A DNA stretch of 64,000 nucleotides, taken from Macrotrachela quadricornifera. Taxonomy: Eukaryota > Rotifera > Eurotatoria > Philodinida > Philodinidae. The notes beneath the pieces are model-generated. The model was not told where the DNA came from, searched no databases, and was given only the letters and a program-made list of their open reading frames with translations. Location of the stretch: positions 965,576 through 1,029,575 of the forward strand of contig JAJEKB010021308.1 in assembly GCA_022393335.1 (NCBI GenBank), written 5' to 3'. Below are positions 35,822-45,289 of this stretch, one piece after another. A program made the position numbers and the translations under genes. Every line of letters starts with the position of its first letter. Position 1 is the first letter of the stretch.

Positions 35822-36603
35822 ATGAAACTGAAGCCTGTAAATAACGAAGACGGAATGCAGAACAAAATGGTGAACGATGATATCTTTCCGACGACGGAAA
35901 ATCCAATTGAAAAAGCACCAAAATCGAGAGATATTCATATCGATAATCTCTCTATGCTAAAGTGGTGTTTCGCTTACATATCGAAGGAAGAAGAAGATGC
36001 TCTCTCCCAACATTTCAACCAAGGTATATGTACTTATATAGAAAAGAAGGAAAAAATATATCTTTTTCTTTTTAGTTTTACAATTCGAACCTACAGAAAT
36101 TAAAATGTATGGAAAGCCGACCAACCTGGTAAGAGACGAATCCAGGGATTCGGGAGCGGTTTCAAAGGAAGAAACGATACGTTTAATACCAACAATGCGA
36201 AAATTGGCAGCTCAATTGAAAAACAACTTGGTAAGATCCAATTCTAGAGAAAGAAAAATTGGATGTGAATGCATTTGGTTTTTTTCTAGGCAATGAGCAT
36301 GACTATTATTTGGTCAATAAATATCGAGATGGAAATGGTTATACTAACTCCTATGCCAATAAGAAGATGGAACACGATATTCCTTCTTCTTCTTTATCTC
36401 TATAAACTATCTTTTTAGATTTCTCAGGCAACATATCAATTGCTTCAACCGAACTTAAACAAGACAAAAAGAATCAATAATGAAACCCGACCAAAAAAAT
36501 AATCTACCTATTTTAGTTATTCTTTTCATTCAATTCCAAAAGAAGAGAAGGTGACCAATGGTCGGATCAATCTTATACTCCGAAAGATGCGAGACAAGTA
36601 ATC
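35822..36603 (+). pseudogene. AlkB-family (ALKBH2/3-like) dioxygenase relic
   Basis: Exon-like blocks at 35822-36023, 36076-36230 and 36290-36373 are separated by intron-like GTATAT..TTTAG and GTAAGA..TCTAG segments. They read as an AlkB frame: YISKEEEDALSQHF, then FEPTEIKMYGKP (the bxVYGK region), then YYLVNKYRDGNGYTNSYAN, and later SFHSIPKEEKVTNGRINLIL. Functional AlkB proteins use an HxD..H iron site and a C-terminal RxxxxxR for 2-oxoglutarate to remove alkyl groups from DNA bases. Here the HxD position reads NSYANKK, so the metal site is lost. A phase break occurs at the 36230/36290 junction and stops interrupt the 36370-36500 part. It is a dead copy of a repair gene. The homology is inferred from motif order. 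Confidence 0.65.
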
Positions 36604-37199
36604 ATCAAAACGAGCGTTTACAAATGAATAAAAAACTTTTTTATCTTTTATTTAGTTTCTTTTTATATATTTGTTTAGTTTGAAAATACAAGCTTGATTG
36701 ATTCATTGGAATGAACATTCTATTTATATGTATATAGAGAAAAAAACAATCAATATTCATATGAGAATTCGACGAGAACGTACAAGATCATCTTCGGCTC
36801 AATAATCGCTGCTATTATTAGTAAGAAACAAAGCATCACATAAAATATATCTTTTATTGATCATTTTTAGGTACTTTCGGTTCAGGAAACAAGGTACTAA
36901 GCAATGCGATGGGAAATATCTTTACATTTCGAATATAGGTATACAAAATATGTTTCGTTTGGGTACTCGATGCGAAAAATAGAACCTATGGCACCGATCG
37001 TTATGATCTACGTATACAGAAATTCTCAGGCTATTAAAGTAACACCTAAAAGAATGAGTCGATCAGTTGTAGTCGCTCTCGTTGGATTCTGATTTTTTTC
37101 TTTTTCAGAGAAACGAGATAAACTCTATCTTCGTCCCTTTCTCAGTACATGTTTATCTGAACAAGAAAATAACAACCAGTGTGAATCACATCTATGCCA
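36604..37199. other. Unassigned stretch between AlkB relic and PLE fragment
   Basis: Short frames only (36904-37092). The link to either neighbouring relic is unclear. Confidence 0.35.
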
Positions 37200-37570
37200 G
37201 CCTGTTCAATTTGATCAGATCATCATACTTCATATCGAAACAATTTAAACAATTCTCCCATATAAATAGTGCAATGTCTGTATTGAATGAACACATTTAT
37301 CAACGCTTACATCAAATCTTATGACATCAACCAACACGACATGAGAAAAAACTGAATATCATGATGTAAGATCCAATACAAACACGCACCGTCTTAGAGC
37401 CAAAGATATGGAATAAAAATGAAATGTTTCACTACTGACCTACCGACAAAACTTTATCAGTGGTGGAAGAAATACTTTGGGTTCAATAGATCACTACCGC
37501 AGGATGTTAAATTTAATTTAGTTGCAAAGCCGAATCAAGCTCTGGAAACCTTCTTTATACATACGGTGAT
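37200..37570 (+). pseudogene. Penelope-like element fragment (RT C-terminal region)
   Basis: The plus strand reads FISKQFKQFSHINSAMSVLN followed by EHIYQRLHQIL, a stop, HQPTRHEKKLN, a stop, DPIQTRTVLEPKIWN, then WWKKYFGFNRSLPQDVKFNL and ALETFFIHT. This is collinear with TKQFHRLFH..EEVYHRIHHTL..QPTRREKQLRKMMQDP..FKWWKQYYAYFGSSLQDVK..LESFFIHKK in the PLE copy at 47.7-48.15 kb. It is the tail of the reverse-transcriptase ORF, with several stops. Confidence 0.85.
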
Positions 37571-37769
37571 TACATACATAAACAAAGCATATATAACTAT
37601 CAACATCATTTTTCTTGTATTTCACATTTTTTGCAAAAATGGAATTAGATTTTTCTAACAGCATAATTAACTGCAGCCGAGACTTTATGTGACACAAAAA
37701 ACAGACCAACATTCGTAGAATAATTCGAGACTATAGAGGATACAATCGAGTTCAAAAAAAAGTTCTAGA

Positions 37770-37814
37770 GTTGCCTGATGAGTCTCTTAGCATAAGGACG
37801 AAACGCGTCGCAAT
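37770..37814 (+). ncRNA. Hammerhead ribozyme motif (type I, minimal stem III)
   Basis: CUGAUGA (37775-37781) is followed by stem II: GUC 37782-37784 pairs with GAC 37797-37799, one bulged U, CUUA 37786-37789 pairs with UAAG 37793-37796, and a GCA loop. GAAA comes next (37800-37803). Stem III is only A-C-G/C-G-U with no real loop and ends in the cleavage triplet GUC, with cut expected after 37809. Stem I pairs GUUGC 37770-37774 with GCAAU 37810-37814 (one G-U). Every conserved core base is present. Hammerheads with very short stem III, active as dimers, are known from Penelope-like elements. It lies 200 bp past a PLE fragment. The same strand is open in one frame across it (LPDESLSIRTKRVAITGWN). 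Confidence 0.8.
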
Positions 37815-37918
37815 AACTGGTTGGAATTAACTATGGATACCCATCCACCGTCATCCAGAGGTAAGCCTTAAAAAAATTTTATTTTATTTCACAAAAACTT
37901 TACAATAATAATTTAACG

Positions 37919-39746
37919 TCATTTTTTATACCGATACATAATTGGTACATTCTGTTTGGGCGATGCAACACCAATACCTACACGCATCGATTGTTGTTCT
38001 GGGATTGTTTCTGTGTCCATCAACTTGTATTCCATGTGCCGTAAAAAACATGCCACACAAATTTTCATTACATATTTTACCAAAAATCTTCCTGGACATA
38101 TACTTTTACCCGCTCCAAACGGTAGAAAACTAGGAATAGTATCAGGTTTTTGCTGTAAAAAACGATCAAAGACGAAATGGGTTGCATCTGGAAAGATGTC
38201 TACATCAGTCTGGGCTACACCAGGAAATAAAGCGACACTGTCATTGGCCTTCACATCTAAAGTACGTCCATCTTTTAGGACTATTTGCGTGTCTTGACAA
38301 CATTTTCTCATGACCATAGGAGTTGCAACTAGACGTATTGTTTCGTTCACTGCACTATCCAGATAAATGCATGCATTCAATCGATCAAGAGTCCAATCTT
38401 CTATGAGTAAATTATTAGCATTGTCTTCAAGCGAAAAAGCTGGCAAGTTATTGTCAATTTCTTCCATAATAACTTTGACTATTTTTGGATCTCTTAAAAT
38501 ATAAAACAAACACCAGAATACAGCCGGAATAGTATTGCTCAATGATCCCCAAAATAAAATCGTTTTTTCACCAGCATAATCTTTTTCTGAGAACCATTCG
38601 GGATGATCGTGAATGAATGTTGTTCGAGCTTGAATAAAATCACTTTCATGCGGTGGATGTAGATTTTTCAGCCATGAGCTATTCAAGCGAGAGCGTGCTT
38701 CTAACGCTCGAGGAAAAAATAACGAATAGAACCATGGAGGAAATAAAGCAAAGAAATAGGGAATTTTGCTGTCGAAGAGACGATAATCGTTTTCGAGCGA
38801 CTGTAGATCAATGTCTCCAAATAACGAAATAGATAAGGGTTCAAATACTATACGATAACTAAATTCCAAGAGATCACTTGTTATCCATGATGATTTCGTA
38901 GAGCTGATCTGATGTGAAACTTTTTCATGCATCATCAGCTTACATAGTTGTCGGATAAATGTAGTAATCAGTGGCTGTAGTCCATCATCATTTTTCAAAT
39001 ATTGAATATAATATTGATGAAGTACTGTATCCAGTTCCGACTTACCTATAGTTCATCGAAATATACAATGTCCAAAGAGTCACCAAATAAAGGAACATTT
39101 GAGCCTCTCTGTTATATTTGATCTGATGAACTGGTATTTTTTCCATTAATTAATAAAAGTTTATCGTTCATTCGTGAAATTTTCTATCGAGCTGTATATA
39201 ATAAGTAGTATGGATCGAAACAATCCATGATGTTCTTGACTGTACACAGTCTTCTACCATTTAAACATTTTTCTGTGTACACAGCCAGACGGACGAACAG
39301 ATCAAATATAGGAAAAATGCTCAAATGTTTCTTTGTTTTGTGACTTTTTGGACATCTTATATTCTTCGCAGAAAGTTGAGAGATAGAACATTACCTAATA
39401 GATTATGATCCATGCCGAATAATTTACGCGAAAATTCATCGCCTGGCGCTACGATTGATGGATTTCGATGGATGATCGCCCAGTCCGATGGAAGAAGTAC
39501 GAATGTGAGGCGTTGAGTAAATATTTTCACTGTGAAACATGGGCCATATCGTTGACAACAGTCCATAATGAACTTTGCTCGATTGCCAAAGAACGAAAAA
39601 AAGTGACCCACGACAGGATAACAATCATGTTTAACAATTGGAATGGATGTAGTTCTGGAATGATCGAACAGTACCCGATAAATAATAATCAAAAGAAGAG
39701 TGATAAAAGCCAGAATGGAACTATCCATGATCAGGCCCATTGTCAT
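37919..39746 (-). CDS. Cytochrome P450, CYP7/CYP8-like, two exons
   Basis: Exon 1 is 39746-39395 and exon 2 is 39045-37919, joined over a 349-bp intron (GTAATG..ACTATAG) with a clean phase-1 junction; the product is about 490 residues. The N-terminus has a membrane anchor (SSILAFITLLLIIIYRVLF) followed by PIVKHDCYPVVGHFFSFFGN. The I-helix region reads WGSLSNTIPAVFWCLFYIL, a form with Asn-Thr-Ile-Pro found in CYP7 and CYP8 rather than the usual AGxxT. The K-helix is NETIRLVATP. The heme loop is PFGAGKSICPGR with the ligand Cys, and the end VASPKQNVPIMYRYK resembles CYP8A/CYP7 tails. These families act on sterols and bile acids or rearrange prostaglandin H2; the substrate here is unknown. It is probably anchored in the ER. 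The start could be the ATG at 39746, 39740 or 39728. No damage was seen. Confidence 0.87.
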
Positions 39747-42686
39747 GCAATTTCGATATAAATAAAGTCGAAATACTGTTGAAACTATAAAAATTTCTTG
39801 CAATTATTGATTGTTCTGAAAACATGACATACAATAAAACCTCGATTTCGTGAATCTTAACGGGACTTATGGTATATACCCACGAAGTAAGAAATGGCAA
39901 AAATCTTCTACACAAAAAATTTTTCATTCGGATGTATCATATTCCATTTACACTAGCGCAATTTATTCGCCATCAAATCTATCTCAGATGACCTTTGCCT
40001 TTTTCTCTCAGTGACAAGCAAAGAAAATTAAATTTCCCTTACAGTTATAAATCGAGGAAAAAACACTTTTTTTTCTAAATCGATATGCAAACTCGACGCT
40101 GCTTTAAATCATATAAATCGCATCAAATTTGTCGTTCAAAATTATCTCCAAGTAAGAAATTAGTTGAAAAAAGCTTTCATTTTTTTCGATCTATATAGAA
40201 AATGAATCTCGTTTCGGTGATGAACATTAAAACCTAATTCAAAACTCGGAATGATAATCAATGTAACAATTTACGTCAACCAAGAAAATCTTTTTTGCTT
40301 TCATATCAAAGTGGACGTTATGATTGGTGATCGAGAAAAGTGAGCTCCATGCGTCGTAAGCTTTAACTCTGTGTAAATCACAATCCATATTTTCCACAGT
40401 TCACATTCTACCTGACAATACTGTCCATCAACTTTAGAGACATATTATGCATAGTAATTATAATGACTACTCACGTGATGACTTCTGATAACTCAGGTAA
40501 CAACCTAGCTGACCTTCTATACTTGAGATAAGAAATAGTTTCTTTACCAAAACAGAATAAAAGTACGCAACAACCTCACCCTCTATTCTCAAAACAGAGC
40601 TCGGACGAGTACAAATACATGTACTTTCGTCCTAGCTCTGCGAAGTTCGTAGAGGTGTAATCCGAAAGACTTGATCAATAACGGCTGTTGGAAATCTAAA
40701 AGTTTTCTGAATGTCAATCTGTGCAAAAAACTACAGAAAACACTTGTCATATACTTTCTCATCGTACGTGAAGCAAACAGAACACGAAACTTCAATTGAG
40801 ATGAGCAGATAATTATAAACAATATGTTCGTTAGAAAATAAATAGAAAGGTTTTTTTTAAAGATTTGTATATATTCGTCATGTAACGTAAAGAATAAAGA
40901 TATAAACTATAAATCGCCAATATTGGAACCGTTATTATAATTTTTTTGTTTCTATTATATTGTGTGATTATACTTTTTTTTTCATTTGAATAAACGTCAG
41001 AAAAGATTAGGAGAAAAAATAAAAACTGAATATGAAAATTTGCTTTTCTTTTAAAATAGATGTCGACGGCGAAGACGACGGCTCGGAAATCTTGGAAAAT
41101 TCCGCTGACTTGGCGACGCGTCGAGCTAAATTGTCTCAATTGATAATAAAAATTTCGACGCGTTTCTTCTTAAGGAAGTATTATTAACAAATGACAAAAA
41201 GAAAGGAAACGAATTCGATAAAAGTACTAGTCTGTATACCTCTTCTTACATTTATGATATAAAAATCTTATTAAGTTAACTGAAGAAGATAAAATGACTT
41301 TAGTGAATGTTCTCTAATCATTCGTGAGTATAAATAAAATAGAATTCGAAATGAGATTTTTTTCTTATAAAAAAATATCATGTTCAATCAGTGCATATTA
41401 TGCATAAATAATATAATGATGCTAACCTTGAAACAATATCTAGAAACGATCGATGTTGAAAAAAGCCGATGAATATGATAGTCGATTAGAGCGAAAGTAT
41501 GAATAAAACAAACATACAAAAAGTCAATTATTTTACTCTTTCATTTCTTTCTGTGATCAATCATGCAGAAATTGTTTGCTGTATGTTGAAATGAGATACG
41601 TAAAATAATCATGACTCAAGAATCAATGAGTCATGGTTTTCTCTCTATTCGTATAGATAACGACTGAGTGTGATTAAGAAATAAATACAAAAGAAACACA
41701 TCAGTCATATCTCAAGATGATCAGTCATAAGAGCCTATATTTACTCAATTTGAACTTTTCATCCTATATAAAAAACGTTATATTGGTATTTTCTAACTAA
41801 TGAAGTAAGATCAAATTTTAGATACTTGAATATTTATATTCGATCTATTTCACAGTTATAAAATAGGCGAATAGAGATCTACAAGAAAGCAAATGATCAT
41901 CGTCGATACCAAATCATTATAAAATTATCATCAAGACAAAAGTGAATAATAATTCTGAAAGGCATGTGAGCGTCCTTTCTTCCGCATAATTTGTTTGTAC
42001 TGTCAAAAATAAAACAATAAAAAGTAGTTTTTCAGATCACTGTTCAAGGAAATAAGAGGAACTAATCAGATGACACGGATAATCTGTAGTGGACAAAGGC
42101 ACTGGAATTCTTTCAGATATATCGATTGAAAATGCAGAATATATTGACAAACCTTCGACTGAAAGTATAGTTGTTATTGTTTGTGTCTTTCATCAAAACT
42201 AAATAAACCAATATTGTCAAAAAAAAAGAAAAGGTGCAAGAAGGCTACTATTTGTGACTGTACACAATCCCTGTTGTAAATATTTTCGGGTAAAATATAA
42301 ATTCAAGATCTATCTGACAGTCCGCATAATTCTCGAATAGATAATGGTAGTATATGACAAAATATTCGTGAAGTTTCTGTCCCTGTATAGGACCAGATCG
42401 CACTATAATACTGTTTACACTGAACGTGTAATACAAATTTGATTTGACCAAGTTCCAAGGATTCTTTGGCTACTTCATAAACTTGAATAATCAAATTACG
42501 TTGAGCATAATCAGTGCTCGCAGTGTTGTAATCAATGAGATACGTTTTGTAATCCAAAATGTTCTTTAAAACGCTCTCGAAGAGTGACTTGAAACAAATC
42601 GAATGATTTTACATAACCATGTCACTAGTCCAAATACTTGTTTGAATAAAAAACCTGAGTCCAAAAGTCCGCTATTTCCCTCTTGC
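39747..42686. other. Intergenic, no convincing gene
   Basis: About 2.9 kb of AT-rich sequence with only short frames. Minus frames at 40589-40822 and 40831-41139 have no family signal. The minus frame at 42557-42303 (MDYKTYLIDYNTASTDYAQR..) is preceded in another frame by DLFQVTLRERFKEHFG, so it might be a small or broken coding fragment of unknown type. Confidence 0.4.
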
Positions 42687-44367
42687 TTAGCACATTCGAC
42701 GCGATTCAGTTTTCTTCGAAAATTTCTTCTAAATAATGTTTCATATCGAGAATTTACTTATGATAAATGCACTTCATTACCTTTTCATCATCTTCTATCG
42801 ATCATTCATCGTTCTCTCCTTTGTATCGTCACATTATGAGTCATGATGTTGTAGTCAAGTGAAAAATCACTTACCTCACTATTATGTTCTTCTATACATT
42901 TTATATGTAGTATAGGGAATATATAAGAAAAAATTCCAGGTTCTCGCTCTTTTTTGGTCTCTCTATTTTGTTATGTATGAAAGTAATCGAAATTTTGAAA
43001 TTATCCACATGTCGTTCGAAGAATCTGAAACAGAAGGAAGTGCTAGCTCACCTAGAATGAAGTGAGCTCTTTGGGTGATGATTTTGTTAGGATGGACCTG
43101 GAGCATGGAACATTTGACGAAGAAGTTACTGATGACGAAACGGGTTCGCAAGTATGAAGTGCAATAATGTCAGAATCTAATGCAGAATTCATAGAAGATT
43201 ATGGACTCATTCAAGAAATAACTTCTGCATCAGAAGGTAATACAATTCTTCCCATCGATTGCTATCGCCAATATTACTAGAGCAACAGTCAACTGTATGA
43301 ATCTGAGATCATCCGAAATTCAATGGCGAGAGATAGGTATCAATTATTCCTCAAGTTCTGGCATTTTTCGGACAACCATAAGTACCACTCGAACCAAGAT
43401 AGACTAATCAATTTGAAATCACTTTTGGATTTGCTAAGAGTCAGATTTTCGTCTATATATATTCTTGGTGCAGTTATTATAATCGATGAAAAAAATGATA
43501 CCATGACGTGTTAGACTTTTGTTCAAACAATATATACCTGGAACATACTGAGACAGTCGAGATGTTATCGGACTGTGGTAGCTGACAACTTCTTAACCAG
43601 TATTTCCCTAGCAAAACATTTGTTGGCACACGATACATACCTTATTGGAACATTGAAATGCAATTGTACCGCATCCGGAAGAGAATTGCTTCAGAAAAAG
43701 CTCAAGCGTGGCGAAGCGTACGGACTTCAAAATAAGGAAGGCAAAGTACTGATTTGTCTGACCAGTTATCAACATATTACGCATGCCTCAGACGATCTAT
43801 AAAATGGTATCAAAAGGTGGCATTTGAATCTGAATTGATTTTTGGAGCGGCTATAGTCAATATTTATCTGGTATATAAGGAACACTATTCAACAAACAAG
43901 ATGACCATCCTGAAGTTTTGTGAAAGCCTTATGAAATCTTTACTGCTCGGTACACCATTTTAGAATCTAAAGTCTGATGCGAGACAACAGTCGACAAGTC
44001 AAAGCAAGCGCAAACGTACTGATCACAGGCTCGAGGAAAAGGACGAATCTGACCATGATGTCCGAAGACGTTGTGCTGGCCGCTACGAGAAAATAAGGCA
44101 ACAACAATCAACAGAAACAAGTAATACAACGCAAAAAAGTAAAACGTTTTGTTTCGATTGTAACACATTTTATTATCTTGATTGTTTTAACGAGAAACAT
44201 CATTCTGTATAATAAATGGCTAAAGAGAGGCTTGAGAAAATGTATGATATAGCACACATCACCCTATGACCGAAGGAAAAAAAGCAAAAGAACATGTTTT
44301 TCTAATCATTTTCTTCCTAAAATATAGCGAGTCCTACGGGTAGGACCCGTCGCGTCGAATGTGTTAA
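42687..44367 (+). mobile_element. Internally deleted piggyBac element with 14-bp inverted ends
   Basis: The left end CACATTCGACGCGA (42691-42704) and the right end TCGCGTCGAATGTG (44350-44363) are perfect 14-bp inverted repeats. The right end is followed by TTAA (44364-44367). The left is preceded by TTAG, a one-base change from the TTAA target. The element is about 1.68 kb, shorter than a full piggyBac copy, because part of the transposase is missing. A gagtcctacgggtaggaccc palindrome sits just inside the right end. Confidence 0.9.
43010..44212 (+). pseudogene. piggyBac transposase, broken
   Basis: It begins MSFEESETEGSASSPRMK, then hits a stop. RDRYQLFLKFWHFSDNHKYH (from 43326) is the classic early piggyBac block. 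LGAVIIIDEKNDT marks the first catalytic Asp region. A stop and a deletion bring this close to VVADNFLTSISLAKHLLAHD, the second catalytic Asp region (usually separated by about 80 residues), then YLIGTLKCN. The frame breaks at about 43800 and ends with a Cys-rich finger KTFCFDCNTFYYLDCFNEKH before a stop near 44212. Stops, frameshifts and the internal deletion make it inactive. The zinc finger is comparable to that of the relic at 26.1 kb. Confidence 0.88.
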
Positions 44368-44490
44368 CGGACAAAAAATAAAAGAAAGATCAATATACTT
44401 GAATTGTATACAAACACACCACACAAACTGCTTGATTGCTGTAGTTTTTTTATTTGAAAAAATAAATAGCCAAAACAGAAAAAAAGGTGA

Positions 44491-45012
44491 TTAACATGAA
44501 TAATTGCAGCCAGGTGCGTTGTCCTTTCTTGTCAAAGTAACTTCGCAATTGGGCCATTGTCCATTCATGCGGACATTTACGAAGTTCTTCGCATTGGGCG
44601 GGTGTTTTCCACAGTACAAGGGATCGTCCAATTGGTAGTTGTTACAGTTTCCCTGACTGACAATGAGTTGCATGCCAGCGTTGTCCGGGTTAATACAGTC
44701 ATGTTCATTTCCATTGCTTCGGCAGTACAATCCATTCTCTTGAATTCCCAACCCGGTGAATGGAATTTGAGAACCATCGATCACCCTAGTTTGACCTAAG
44801 AAGAGGAAAGAAGCGCGTACTTGTTTATCTCTTTCAAAGAGAATAGAAGACGTACCTTGACATAAATCTTTTTGTTGCTCGTTCGCGGTGAACAATTTCA
44901 GGGTGCAGTAGTTACCACCGGAGCATGTATTCACTTGGTTGATAACTTTGAGAGACCAACCGTCGACGTAAGCAGTCGAGAGAAGAAAGAAGAGGAGTAA
45001 AGAGAACTGCAT
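44491..45012 (-). CDS. Small secreted cysteine-rich protein, two exons
   Basis: The frame is open throughout, but a 60-bp intron (44855-44796, GTACGT..TCTTAG) interrupts it. Removing it keeps the frame and gives 153 residues, so both spliced and retained forms could be translated. Residues 1-18 (MQFSLLLFFLLSTAYVDG) are a clean signal peptide. The mature chain has about ten Cys in a spaced pattern (NTCSGGNYCTLKLF, DLCQ, GLYCRSNGNEHDC, GNCNNY, LYCGKH, WPNCEV, PGCNYSC end), which suggests a disulphide-stabilised extracellular protein. The family was not recognised. A TATATATA sequence at about 45056-45064 sits 45-50 bp upstream of the ATG and may be the TATA box. Without the intron the fold would be a compact single domain. 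Confidence 0.8.
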   Translation of the reverse strand: MQFSLLLFFLLSTAYVDGWSLKVINQVNTCSGGNYCTLKLFTANEQQKDLCQGTSSILFERDKQVRASFLFLGQTRVIDGSQIPFTGLGIQENGLYCRSNGNEHDCINPDNAGMQLIVSQGNCNNYQLDDPLYCGKHPPNAKNFVNVRMNGQWPNCEVTLTRKDNAPGCNYSC

Positions 45013-45053
45013 GATGGTGAGAAGGAGAATGAATGAAACGAATGAAAGAGCGG

Positions 45054-45066
45054 AGCTATATATACG
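45054..45066 (-). promoter_or_regulatory. Probable TATA box of the secreted protein gene
   Basis: On the minus strand CGTATATATAGC lies about 45-50 bp upstream of the start codon at 45012. Position and sequence fit a TATA box with a short 5' leader. Not tested. Confidence 0.4.
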
Positions 45067-45289
45067 AAATAGAAACGTGTTGAGTTACATGAAGTGGGGA
45101 GAAAAAGCAAGTAGGAGAAAAGGTAAGTGGGAGCAAAAGCAAGTGGGACGAAAACAATCATGATCAGAATACGAACAACGGTCATGGTCTATCACAAAAT
45201 GCACAAGGTCGTTGGTGGCAACTGGTATCATCAACTTAAGTTCTTACTGGGCAAGAGCAAAAACGTGATAGCAGTGAGCAAAACTTAAA

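Noticed and set aside
39436..39761. Frames on both strands inside the P450 first exon (39436-39624, 39468-39761)
   Set aside because: They are shadows of the P450 exon in other frames; splice junctions and motifs support only the minus-strand P450 frame.
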